A DNA stretch of 64,000 nt from Albimonas sp036154955 (GTDB lineage Bacteria > Pseudomonadota > Alphaproteobacteria > Rhodobacterales > Rhodobacteraceae). The stretch lies in contig JAYZWL010000123.1 in NCBI GenBank assembly GCA_036154955.1, positions 1-64,000 of the forward strand, given 5' to 3'. The translations under genes were made by a program, and so were the position numbers. The notes beneath the pieces were generated by a model, which ran no database searches, was not told where the DNA came from, and was given only the letters and a program-made list of their open reading frames with translations. This document shows positions 25,237 through 33,396 of this stretch, piece after piece; position 1 is the first letter of the stretch; each line of letters opens with the position of its first letter.

Positions 25237-27537
25237 ATGGAAAAGTTCGGCGTTTCCCAGCCCGTGCTCCGCAAGGAGGACGTCCGACTTCTCACCGGCC
25301 ACGGCCGCTATGTGGACGATATCGCGCCGGAAAGCGCGGCCCATGCGTTCTTCCTGCGCTCGCCCATCGCGCATGCCGAATTCGCCGCGCCTGACCTGAG
25401 CGCGGCCCGCGCCGCGCCCGGCGTGATCGGCGTTTACGCCGCCGGCGACCTCGACGGGAAGATGAAGAACTTCGTCAACGCCGGGGTGGTGAAGAACCGC
25501 GACGGCTCCAACGGCGCGGCCCCGACCCGCCCGATCCTGGCCACAGGCCGGGTGCGCTATGTGGGCGAGGCCATCGCCATCGTCGTCGCCGAGACCTTCG
25601 CCCAGGCCCGCGACGCGGCCGAGCTGATCGAGATCGACTTCGACGAACTGCCCGCCGCCTATTCGACCGCCGGCGCCTTCGAGGAGCCCGAGGTCCACCC
25701 CGAGGCCCCGAAGAACCAGGCCTTCGACTGGGCCTTCGGCGACGAGGCGGCGACCAAAGCCGCCTTCGAAAGCGCCGCCCACGTGGTCGAACTGCCGCTG
25801 GTCAACAACCGGGTCATCGCCAACCCGATCGAGCCCCGCGGCGCCTGGGCGGAGTGGACCGGCGAGCGGCTGCACATCTCCACCAACGGCCAGGGCGTGT
25901 GGAACCTGAAGGCCGAGATGGCCAAGAAGCTGGGGATCGAGGCCGACCAGGTCCGCGTCACCAACCCCGACGTGGGCGGCGGCTTCGGCATGAAGGCCTT
26001 CTCCTATCCCGAGCATTTCGCGGTGGGCTTCGCCGCCCGCGAGCTCGGCCGCCCGGTGCGCTGGATGTCGGACCGGGCCGAGGGCATGATGACCGACGCC
26101 ATGGGGCGCGACCATGTCACCACCGCCCGCGCCGCCTTCGACAAGGACCTGAAGCTGCAGGCGATCTGGTTCACGGTGATCGCGGGGCTGGGCGCCTACA
26201 ACTCCCCCTTCGGGCAGTACATCCCCTCCGAGGTCGCCAAGAACGTGCTGCCCGGCGTCTATGACGTGCAGGTGGGCCTGTTCGAGGTGAAGGGCGCCTA
26301 TACCAACACCTGCCCGGTGGACAGCTATCGCGGCGCCGGGCGCCCCGAGGCGATCTACCAGATCGAGCGGCTGATGGAATTCGCCGCCGTGCAGCTGGGC
26401 GTCGAGCCCGCCGAACTGCGCCGCCGCAACTTCATCCCGCCCGAGAAGTTCCCCTACAAGACCCTCGTCGGCCAGCTCTACGACGTCGGCAATTTCGAGA
26501 AGGTCATGGACCGCGCCATGAAGGAGGCGGACTGGGCCGGCTACGAGACGCGCAAGGCGGCCTCGGCTGCCAAGGGCAAGCTGCGCGGCCGCGGCATGGC
26601 CACCTATATCGAGTCGATCCTCGGCGCCCAGAACGAGACCGCCAAGATCGAGTTCGCCGAGGACGGGGGCGTCAACCTCTATGTCGGCACCCAGTCCAAC
26701 GGCCAGGGGCATGAGACGGTCTACGCCCAGATCCTGCACCAGCGCTCGGGCCTGCCCTTCGACAAGATCCGCATCGTGCAGGGCGACAGCGACCTGATCG
26801 CCAAGGGCGGCGGCACCGGCGGCTCCCGCTCGGTCACCATGCAGGGCAACGCCATCAACGCCGCCTCCGACGAGATGGTGGAGCGGTTCCGCCCGCTGGC
26901 GGAGGAGGAGCTGGAGACCGCCGCCGCCGACATCGTCTTCGCCGACGGCGCCTTCACGGTGGCCGGCACCGACAAGACCGTGACGCTGGAGAAACTGGCC
27001 GAAACCGCCCGCGCCCGCGGCATGGTCGAACTGCTGGTGCATGAGACGGAGAACGTGGTCCCCGGCCGCTCCTTCCCCAACGGCTGCCATATCGTGGAGC
27101 TGGAGGTGGACCCGGACACCGGATCGCTGGTCGTGGACCGCTACACCATCGCCGACGATTTCGGGCTGCTGATGAACCCGGTTCTGGCCATCGGCCAGGT
27201 GCATGGCGGCGTGGCGCAGGGGCTGGGCCAGGCGGTGACCGAGCAGGTGGTCTATGACGAAAGCGGCCAGCTTCTGACCGCGACCTTCATGGACTACGCC
27301 ATGCCGCGGGCCGCGGACATGCCGGAGATGACCTTCTTCTCCGAGCCGACCCCCTCGACCGCCAACGCCATCGGCATGAAGGGCTGCGGCGAGGCCGGCA
27401 CCGTCGGCGCGCTGGCCGCGGTGACCAACGCCGCGCTGGACGCGCTGAAGCCGGCGGGCGTGGGGCATGTCGACATGCCGCTGACCCCGCAGCGGGTCTG
27501 GTCCTGGCTCGCCGCCGCGAAGACGGCCGCCGAGTGA
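25237..27537 (+). CDS. xanthine dehydrogenase / CO dehydrogenase family molybdopterin-binding large subunit
   Basis: The 766-residue protein is the catalytic large subunit of a molybdenum hydroxylase. It has VRLLTGHGRYVDDI near the start, the VGGGFGMK motif, SYRGAGRPE (363-371; the form II signature in place of AYxCSFR of true CO dehydrogenase), the GQGHET and GGGTGGSRS loops, and the catalytic Glu719 in GCGEAGTVG. It should bind molybdopterin cytosine dinucleotide and hydroxylate an unknown aldehyde or heterocycle. The small Fe-S and FAD subunits that normally accompany it are absent from both flanks, so it is an orphan here. The start at 25237 follows GACAGGGTGGA. Confidence 0.9.
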   Translation: MEKFGVSQPVLRKEDVRLLTGHGRYVDDIAPESAAHAFFLRSPIAHAEFAAPDLSAARAAPGVIGVYAAGDLDGKMKNFVNAGVVKNRDGSNGAAPTRPILATGRVRYVGEAIAIVVAETFAQARDAAELIEIDFDELPAAYSTAGAFEEPEVHPEAPKNQAFDWAFGDEAATKAAFESAAHVVELPLVNNRVIANPIEPRGAWAEWTGERLHISTNGQGVWNLKAEMAKKLGIEADQVRVTNPDVGGGFGMKAFSYPEHFAVGFAARELGRPVRWMSDRAEGMMTDAMGRDHVTTARAAFDKDLKLQAIWFTVIAGLGAYNSPFGQYIPSEVAKNVLPGVYDVQVGLFEVKGAYTNTCPVDSYRGAGRPEAIYQIERLMEFAAVQLGVEPAELRRRNFIPPEKFPYKTLVGQLYDVGNFEKVMDRAMKEADWAGYETRKAASAAKGKLRGRGMATYIESILGAQNETAKIEFAEDGGVNLYVGTQSNGQGHETVYAQILHQRSGLPFDKIRIVQGDSDLIAKGGGTGGSRSVTMQGNAINAASDEMVERFRPLAEEELETAAADIVFADGAFTVAGTDKTVTLEKLAETARARGMVELLVHETENVVPGRSFPNGCHIVELEVDPDTGSLVVDRYTIADDFGLLMNPVLAIGQVHGGVAQGLGQAVTEQVVYDESGQLLTATFMDYAMPRAADMPEMTFFSEPTPSTANAIGMKGCGEAGTVGALAAVTNAALDALKPAGVGHVDMPLTPQRVWSWLAAAKTAAE

Positions 27538-27556
27538 CGCGAGCCTGGGGGGGCGC

Positions 27557-28372
27557 ATGACGGGATTCTTCAGGCGCCTGTTCGGCGGCGGCGGCGACGA
27601 CGCGGAGGGCGGGCGCAAACCCGCCCGCCATCCCCGCGGCTTCGACGCGCCGCTGGAGATCGACCTGCCGACCTACGCCATCGGCGACGTGCACGGGCGC
27701 GACGACCTGCTCGCGCGTCTGCTGGCCACGATCGAGGCCGACGCCGCCGGGCGCGGCTTCGGCCGTGACTGGCGGCTGGTGCTGATGGGCGACTACGTGG
27801 ACCGGGGCGAAGGCTCCGCCCAGGTGCTCGCCCGGGTGCGCGGGCTTCTGGAAGGCGACGGCCCGGCGGGGGAGACCCACGCCCTGCGCGGCAATCACGA
27901 GGCGATGATGGCCGCCTTCGCCGAGGACCCCGCCGCCGGCCCGCGCTGGCTGCGCAACGGCGGGCTGCAGACCATGGTCAGCTACGGCGTGGGCGGGGTG
28001 GAGCTGACGCGGGAGGACGCGGACCTCACCGCCTCCGCCGCCGCGCTGGCCCGGGCCGCGGCGCCGGACCTGGCGATGATCGCCGAGCTGCCGGTGTTCC
28101 TGCGCTTCGGCACGGTGCTGTTCAGCCATGCCGGCGCCGACCCGGAGTTGCCGCCGGACCTGCAGTCGGAACGCACCCTGATCTGGGGCACGCCGCGTTT
28201 CTTTCAGGAGACGCGGCGCGACGGGCTGTGGTGCGTCTACGGCCACTACATCGTCGACGAGGCGCATGTGGCGCAGGGCCGGGTCGCCGTGGACACCGGC
28301 GCCTATCATTCCGGCGTGCTGTCCGCCGTGCGGCTGGAGCATGGGGCGGAGCCGGCTTTCCTGACCACCTGA
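27557..28372 (+). CDS. metallophosphoesterase, PPP-type Ser/Thr phosphatase family
   Basis: The 271-residue protein has all blocks of the calcineurin-like phosphoesterase fold: GDVHGRDDLL, GDYVDRGEGS, RGNHEAMM, VLFSHAGADPELP and a late GHYIVDEAH. These ligands bind two metal ions. Bacterial members include protein phosphatases and ApaH-like nucleotide hydrolases; which applies here cannot be read. The N-terminus (FFRRLFGGGGDD) is a short basic and Gly-rich lead with no signal peptide. It starts 19 bases after the molybdenum hydroxylase stop and is probably cotranscribed. Confidence 0.87.
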   Translation: MTGFFRRLFGGGGDDAEGGRKPARHPRGFDAPLEIDLPTYAIGDVHGRDDLLARLLATIEADAAGRGFGRDWRLVLMGDYVDRGEGSAQVLARVRGLLEGDGPAGETHALRGNHEAMMAAFAEDPAAGPRWLRNGGLQTMVSYGVGGVELTREDADLTASAAALARAAAPDLAMIAELPVFLRFGTVLFSHAGADPELPPDLQSERTLIWGTPRFFQETRRDGLWCVYGHYIVDEAHVAQGRVAVDTGAYHSGVLSAVRLEHGAEPAFLTT

Positions 28373-28426
28373 CCGGACCGCCTTGACGGGACATGCGGGG
28401 CGCGTCCCCCGCCCCTGCCGAACGAA

Positions 28427-28454
28427 ACGGCCGCGCCTGGTGGGGCGCGGCCGT
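28427..28454. terminator. bidirectional terminator
   Basis: A perfect eleven-base stem (28427-28437 ACGGCCGCGCC with 28444-28454) has a six-base loop. It is followed by CGCGTTTT on the plus strand and GTTTCGTT on the minus strand. It separates the phosphatase gene from the convergent polysaccharide export gene. Confidence 0.85.
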
Positions 28455-28481
28455 CGCGTTTTCCGGACCGGGTCCGGAGGA

Positions 28482-30053
28482 TCAGTTGGCCAGGTTGCCG
28501 ACCTGGGCGGCCTGGCTCAGCAGGCTCGGCGTCAGCTGGTTGATGACCCGGCTCCAGGTGGTGATCGGCTGCTCGGCCACGAAGATCACGTCGTTGGGCC
28601 GCATCTCGAACATCGCCGCGGTGGTCAGGTTGGCCACGTTGGAGGCGTTGAGGTGATAGGCGCTCACCCCGCCCGCCGCCACCGCCATGGGGGCGGCGTG
28701 CCGGCGCAGCACGTAGATCTCGCCGTAGTCGCCGTAATTGGTGTTGATGCCGCCGTTGTCGAACAGCATGTCGGCGAGGCTCTTGCGGGTCTCGAACGGC
28801 AGGGCCATGCGGCGGGGCGTGCGCACCTCGCCGGCCACGTAGACGTAGTCGCGGGCGACCGCGCCCAGCTCCAGCCGGCTCATGAAGGCCGACCGCTGCT
28901 CCGCCGACACCGCGCGGGATTCGGCGTTGCGCGAGATCTCATACTGCGCGCCCTGGATCCGCATCTGCTGAAGCTGCTGGCGAAGCTGCGCCTTCTGCAG
29001 CTCGAACTGGGCGATGGTGATGTTGAAGCGCACGTCGTCGATTTCGGCCTGGCGCTGGCGGAAGGCGAATTCCCGCTCCCGCAGCTCGAAATCGCGCAGC
29101 TGAAGCTGCTCGGTGAAATAGGCGCGGGCCTGGGTCAGGTCGTAGTCGGTGTCCACGAACACCGCGTCCCCGTCCTCCAGCAGCACGTCGCGCAGCGCGT
29201 CGTCGCCGTAGATGGCGCGCAGCGGGGCCTGGAACACCTGCCCGTCGCGGAACAGGCGCACCACGGTGTAGTCGAGGTCCTGGGCCTGCACGCCGCCGGC
29301 GAGCTGCAGCGCCTCGGACAGGAACAGCGGCTTGAGCGTGATCGGCGCGACCTTCGGCGTCGCCACCGCGCCGCCGATCGACACGCGCTGCGAGTTGAAG
29401 TCCGAGATCTCGAGGCTGAAGGACGGGTCGACCCCGCGGCTGACCAGCGCCTGGAAGATCGCGTCCTCCGCCTCCTCCAGCGTCGAGCCGGCGACGCGGA
29501 TGCGGCCGACGTCGGGAATGGCGATGGCGCCGTCGTCCTGCACGATGTAGCCGCGGCGCGAGGTCTGGGCGTTCAGCAGGCTCGGCACGTCGTCGAGCGT
29601 CGCGCCCTGGGTGTTGGCCGACACCAGCAGCGTGTCGGAGATGCCGATCCGGTAGGGCGTCGGCTCCGACGGCGCGGGCAGCTTCACCTCGGCCGAGGCC
29701 GCGGGAGGCTGGAGCTGGGTGGCGGTGGGCGGCAGCGCCTCGGTCGAGATCGACACGTCGCCGGCCCCGCCGTAATTCGCGGCCGGGAGCGCCGGCATCG
29801 CGGTGGAAGCCAGCGCGACCGCGCCCGGCGGCGTCGCCGGCGTCGGGCGGAACACATCGGGCAGGCGGGCCGGAACATAGGAGTCCAGATTGGCCTCGGC
29901 CGCCGTTTCGAAGGTCAGGGGGATGACCTGGACATCGGTGGTGGCGCCGTCGGCGTCGGACCTCACGCTGCCGGTCTCGTAGACGGCGGGCGACGTGTAA
30001 ACCAGCCCGCATCCCCCCAGCGCCAGTGCAGCGAGCAGGACGTTCACCCTCAT
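28482..30053 (-). CDS. polysaccharide export lipoprotein (Wza/OPX family), long form
   Basis: The 523-residue protein starts MRVNVLLAALALGGCG, a lipoprotein signal with the lipid Cys at about 15. A polysaccharide export (PES) domain follows near 130-220 (YRIGISDTLLVSANTQ, then YIVQDDGAIAIPDVGRIRV), then SLBB-type repeats and a predicted helix/coiled coil (about 310-390, Gln/Arg-rich). Such outer-membrane proteins form the exit channel for capsule or exopolysaccharide. It is larger than classic Wza (about 380 aa). Start 30053 was chosen for the lipobox. It is divergent from an initiating sugar transferase, the same arrangement seen 11 kb away with a paralogous pair. Confidence 0.87.
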   Translation of the reverse strand: MRVNVLLAALALGGCGLVYTSPAVYETGSVRSDADGATTDVQVIPLTFETAAEANLDSYVPARLPDVFRPTPATPPGAVALASTAMPALPAANYGGAGDVSISTEALPPTATQLQPPAASAEVKLPAPSEPTPYRIGISDTLLVSANTQGATLDDVPSLLNAQTSRRGYIVQDDGAIAIPDVGRIRVAGSTLEEAEDAIFQALVSRGVDPSFSLEISDFNSQRVSIGGAVATPKVAPITLKPLFLSEALQLAGGVQAQDLDYTVVRLFRDGQVFQAPLRAIYGDDALRDVLLEDGDAVFVDTDYDLTQARAYFTEQLQLRDFELREREFAFRQRQAEIDDVRFNITIAQFELQKAQLRQQLQQMRIQGAQYEISRNAESRAVSAEQRSAFMSRLELGAVARDYVYVAGEVRTPRRMALPFETRKSLADMLFDNGGINTNYGDYGEIYVLRRHAAPMAVAAGGVSAYHLNASNVANLTTAAMFEMRPNDVIFVAEQPITTWSRVINQLTPSLLSQAAQVGNLAN

Positions 30054-30345
30054 ATACCGAACCCCTTTTTTCGGCGACGCAGCATGACGGCGGAGCGCCG
30101 GCATGGCCGTCCCTTAGCATTCCATCCGCTTGTCGTTAAGGCGAAATTCCACCTGCGCGGATGTTAGCATTTGGTTGTGCGCATGCGACCGCATGTCCGC
30201 AATCAGGGTTAATCCAGACATTTCCGTTGAGTTTGCGACGTTTTGCGGGATACTTGGGGCTGTGTGGGATGCGGCGCCGGCTGAATCGACCGGAGTCGAA
30301 GGTAGTGTTCGGGCTTGTTCGCGAGCCTGCGGATACGGGGTGAGC
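30054..30345. promoter_or_regulatory. divergent EPS promoter region, left end
   Basis: This 292-base spacer is clearly AT-richer than the rest of the window and lies between the divergent export and sugar-transferase genes, so it should hold both promoters. An octamer CGTTAAGG at 30134-30141 also occurs in the other EPS divergent region (41561-41568). No operator can be assigned with certainty. Confidence 0.5.
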
Positions 30346-31041
30346 ATGAAGCATTTGCAGCCAGACGGGCAATTCTATGCTGCGGACGCGATAACGCCTG
30401 CGTCCGGGCCGTCTTTCGCCCGCGTCGTATATGAGACCGGCGGCAAGCGCGCGCTCGACCTGGTGCTGGCCATCGCGCTGGTTCCGGTTCTGGCGCCCGT
30501 GATCCTGGGCCTCGCGGCTCTGGTCTGGGCCAAGGACGGCGGCGCGCCGTTCTTCGGTCATACGCGCATCGGCCGCGGCGGGCGCAAGTTCCGCTGCTGG
30601 AAGATCCGCTCCATGGTGCTCGACAGCCAGGCCCGGCTGGAAAAGCACCTGGCCGAGAACCCGGCCGCCGCCATGGAATGGCGCGCGACCCGGAAACTGA
30701 ACAACGATCCGCGCATCACCCGGGTCGGGGCCTTCATCCGCAAGACCTCGCTCGACGAGCTTCCGCAGCTGTGGAACGTGCTGCGCGGCGAGATGAGCTT
30801 CGTCGGCCCCCGCCCGGTGCCCGAGGACGAGCTGAACGAGTGCTACGGCTCGGCCCGCTCGGTCTACTGCTCGCTGCGTCCCGGCATCACCGGGCTGTGG
30901 CAGGTCTCGGGCCGCAACGACGTGTCCTACGCGCATCGCGTGTCCATGGATGTCGAGTATCTGCGCCGGATGGCGGTGGGCCTCGACCTGTGGATCATGC
31001 TGCGCACGGCGCTGGTGGTGGTGCAGCCGACCGGCAAGTGA
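30346..31041 (+). CDS. initiating sugar transferase (ExoY/UndPP-glycosyl-1-phosphate transferase), copy 1
   Basis: The 231-residue bacterial sugar transferase puts the first sugar-1-phosphate on undecaprenyl phosphate to start a polysaccharide repeat unit. A membrane segment lies at about 35-60 (KRALDLVLAIALVPVLAPVI). The family blocks follow: FRCWKIRSMV, RITRVGAFIRKTSLDELPQL, EMSFVGPRPVPEDEL and RPGITGLWQVSGRN, with a final helix. This is the short ExoY type, not the long WbaP/PssY type. The start at 30346 follows GGGGTGAGC. It is paralogous to the gene at 41672-42358. Confidence 0.9.
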   Translation: MKHLQPDGQFYAADAITPASGPSFARVVYETGGKRALDLVLAIALVPVLAPVILGLAALVWAKDGGAPFFGHTRIGRGGRKFRCWKIRSMVLDSQARLEKHLAENPAAAMEWRATRKLNNDPRITRVGAFIRKTSLDELPQLWNVLRGEMSFVGPRPVPEDELNECYGSARSVYCSLRPGITGLWQVSGRNDVSYAHRVSMDVEYLRRMAVGLDLWIMLRTALVVVQPTGK

Positions 31042-31224
31042 CGCCGCCTGGCGGTCCGGGCGCGCGCGTGTGAGCCGGGGGGCGAGCACGAGCGGACGGA
31101 GCGACGGGAGCCGATCCGCAAGCGACGCAGGGCCGCGCAGGTCCGGTCCTTTCCAAGGTTGAAAACGACGCGCCGCCGGGGCCATGGTCCCGGCGTCGTC
31201 ATGTCGGGCAAGGAGTAACCGCGG

Positions 31225-32367
31225 ATGCGCGTGGCCATCATCCACTACTGGCTGGTCGGGATGCGGGGGGGCGAGCGGGTGCTCGAACAGCTCTGCCTGA
31301 TGTTCCCCGACGCCGACATCTACACCCATGTGGCCGACCCCGAGAAGCTGAGCCCCCTGCTGCGCCGTCACAAGATCACCGAGACCTTCATCGGCCGCCT
31401 GCCCGGCGCCAAGAAGCACTACCAGAAGTATCTCGCGCTGATGCCCCGGGCGCTGGAGAGCCTGGACCTGACCGGCTACGACCTGGTGATCTCGTCGGAA
31501 AGCGGCCCGGCGAAGGGGGTGATCCCGCCGCCCGACACGGCGCATGTCTGCTACTGCCATTCGCCGATGCGCTATATCTGGGACCAGTATCACGCCTATC
31601 GCGACGGGCTGTCCCTGCCGATGAAGCTCGCCTTCTCCTGGCTCGCGCCCAGGCTGCGGACCTGGGACGTGATCTCGTCCAACCGGGTGGACCAGTACGT
31701 CGCCAACTCCTCCTTCGTGGCGCAGCGGATCCGGCGCTGCTGGCGGCGGGATTCGGTGGTGGTGCATCCGCCGGTGGACCTGGAGGCCTACCAGCCCGCC
31801 CCCCTGCCCGGCCCGGACGCGCCCTACCTGTTCCTGTCGGAACTGGTCCCCTACAAGCGCGCCGACCTGGCGATCGAGGCCTGCGCCAAGCTGGGGCGGC
31901 GCCTGCAGGTGGTCGGCTCCGGCCCGGAGATGGAGCGGCTGAAGGCGATGGCCCCGGCGGGCGTCGAATTCCTGGGCCGGGTGCCGGACGAGCGGATGCG
32001 GGCGCTCTACCAGTCCTCGCGCGCGCTGCTGTTCCCGGGGGTCGAGGACTTCGGGATCGTGCCGCTGGAGGCGATGGCCTGCGGGCGCCCGGTGCTGGCC
32101 TATGGCCGCGGAGGCGCGCTGGACACGGTGGTGGACGGCGAGACGGGGCTTCTGTTCCATGAGCAGAGCGCCGCGGCGCTGGCCGACTGCATCGCCCGCT
32201 TCGAGGCGGAGCTGGAGCTCGGGCTCGACCCCGCGCGGCTCGCCGCCCATGCCGGGCGCTTCGGCGAGGCGACGTTCCGCGCCAATATGTGGGCCGCGAT
32301 CCGCGCCGCCGCGCCGGGGCTGGGGCTGGCGGAGACCCCGCCGCCCCCGGCCGCCGTCGCCGCCTGA
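31225..32367 (+). CDS. glycosyltransferase family 4
   Basis: The 380-residue cytoplasmic GT-B enzyme probably adds a sugar to the lipid-linked EPS repeat unit. The N-terminal domain starts MRVAIIHYWLVGMRGGERVL (1-20). The C-terminal donor domain (about 190-340) has YLFLSELVPYKRADLAIEA, VVGSGPEME, EFLGRVPDERM and the EX7E-type EDFGIVPLEAMACGRPV. A Pro/Ala-rich tail closes the protein. It follows the sugar-transferase gene by 183 bases and ends before the hairpin at 32433. Donor and acceptor sugars are unknown. Confidence 0.9.
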   Translation: MRVAIIHYWLVGMRGGERVLEQLCLMFPDADIYTHVADPEKLSPLLRRHKITETFIGRLPGAKKHYQKYLALMPRALESLDLTGYDLVISSESGPAKGVIPPPDTAHVCYCHSPMRYIWDQYHAYRDGLSLPMKLAFSWLAPRLRTWDVISSNRVDQYVANSSFVAQRIRRCWRRDSVVVHPPVDLEAYQPAPLPGPDAPYLFLSELVPYKRADLAIEACAKLGRRLQVVGSGPEMERLKAMAPAGVEFLGRVPDERMRALYQSSRALLFPGVEDFGIVPLEAMACGRPVLAYGRGGALDTVVDGETGLLFHEQSAAALADCIARFEAELELGLDPARLAAHAGRFGEATFRANMWAAIRAAAPGLGLAETPPPPAAVAA

Positions 32368-32432
32368 GGGCGGGGCCGGGGGATGCCCCCCGGACCCCCA
32401 GTCGGAACCGCGCCGCCCCTGCGGACATGACG

Positions 32433-32462
32433 ACGCCCGCCACGGTCCCCCGCGGCGGGCGT
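32433..32462. terminator. terminator between glycosyltransferase and kinase genes
   Basis: A nine-base stem (32433-32441 ACGCCCGCC with 32454-32462) is followed by TTCGCG on the plus strand. It lies 65 bases past the glycosyltransferase stop and 29 bases before the convergent kinase stop, so it may serve both. Confidence 0.6.
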
Positions 32463-32491
32463 TTCGCGTGTCCCCCGAGGGGCCGCCGGAC

Positions 32492-33322
32492 TCACATGTA
32501 GTCGTATTCGTAGTAGGAATAGGACTCCGAGCGCAGGTCGTATTTGTTGAGGATCACGCCGGCCAGCGGCACGATCTCCGACAACTGCCGCTCGCAATCG
32601 TCGAGATTGCGGACCGAGGTGATGCCCGAGGCCGCGATCAGCAGCGCGCAGTCCGCATAGGCCATGAACGACATCGCGTCGTCGGAGGCGAGCAGCGGCG
32701 GCAGGTCGTAGATGACGATATCGGGCTGCAGCACCCGGTGCATGTCGTCCAGCGCCTTCTTGGCGTCCGGGTGCTGGAGCAGCTCGGCCGAGTGCCGGAA
32801 GCTCTGCGAGGTCGGGCCGATGGCGAGATTCTCGCCCAGGCGGATGAAGAACTCTTCCGGCCGCACGCCGCCCATCAGGTAGTCGCCCATCGACAGCTGG
32901 CTTTCCAGGCCGATGTTCTTGCGCACCTGCGGGCGCTTCAGGTCCACGTCGGCCAGGATGCAGCGGGTGTTGCGCTGGCGCGAGAAGCTGAAGGCCAGGT
33001 TGGTGGCGATCATGGTCTTGCCGCAGGACATGGTCGGCGAGGTGATCGCGATGGTCTTCCAGTTGTTGGCCTCCATCATGCGCAGGATCTTGGTGCGCAG
33101 GATGTCGAAGGGCACATGCGCCGGATCGTCCTTGGAGAAGGTGACCACCCGGTTGCGGGTCAGCACCTCCTCGTCCGGTTCGAGCTGCTGAAGCGCCAGC
33201 CAGCCGGGAGGCGTGTTGCGCTCGGTCAGTTCGGCGCGGACCGGCGGGCGCGGGTCGGCGAGGCCGACGCCTCCCTCGCGCGCTTCCTTGGCCCGGTTGA
33301 TCGCCGCCTTGATGCGTTCCAT
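32492..33322 (-). CDS. CpsD/CapB-type tyrosine kinase of EPS assembly
   Basis: The 276-residue cytoplasmic BY-kinase partners the Wzz-type membrane protein encoded just upstream. It has a Walker A (ITSPTMSCGKTMIATNLA, about 94-111), Walker A' (ILADVDLKRPQ), Walker B (IVIYDLPPLLAS) and a C-terminal tyrosine cluster (six Tyr in SESYSYYEYDYM, the last 12 residues) for autophosphorylation cycles that control chain export. The N-terminal 80 residues carry no membrane segment, so it is a separate kinase rather than a Wzc fusion. It matches the kinases of XrtA/PEP-CTERM-type EPS clusters. Confidence 0.9.
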   Translation of the reverse strand: MERIKAAINRAKEAREGGVGLADPRPPVRAELTERNTPPGWLALQQLEPDEEVLTRNRVVTFSKDDPAHVPFDILRTKILRMMEANNWKTIAITSPTMSCGKTMIATNLAFSFSRQRNTRCILADVDLKRPQVRKNIGLESQLSMGDYLMGGVRPEEFFIRLGENLAIGPTSQSFRHSAELLQHPDAKKALDDMHRVLQPDIVIYDLPPLLASDDAMSFMAYADCALLIAASGITSVRNLDDCERQLSEIVPLAGVILNKYDLRSESYSYYEYDYM

Positions 33323-33396
33323 TTCCAGCGCCTTTCTATGCGTGGCCAGGGCCGGACCCCGCGGCGCGCGCGGGGTCCGATCGGCTCACGACGGGA

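Noticed and set aside
25237..27537. True aerobic CO dehydrogenase (form I CoxL)
   Set aside because: The AYxCSFR loop that carries the Cu-ligating Cys in form I is replaced by SYRGAGR, so CO oxidation is unlikely.
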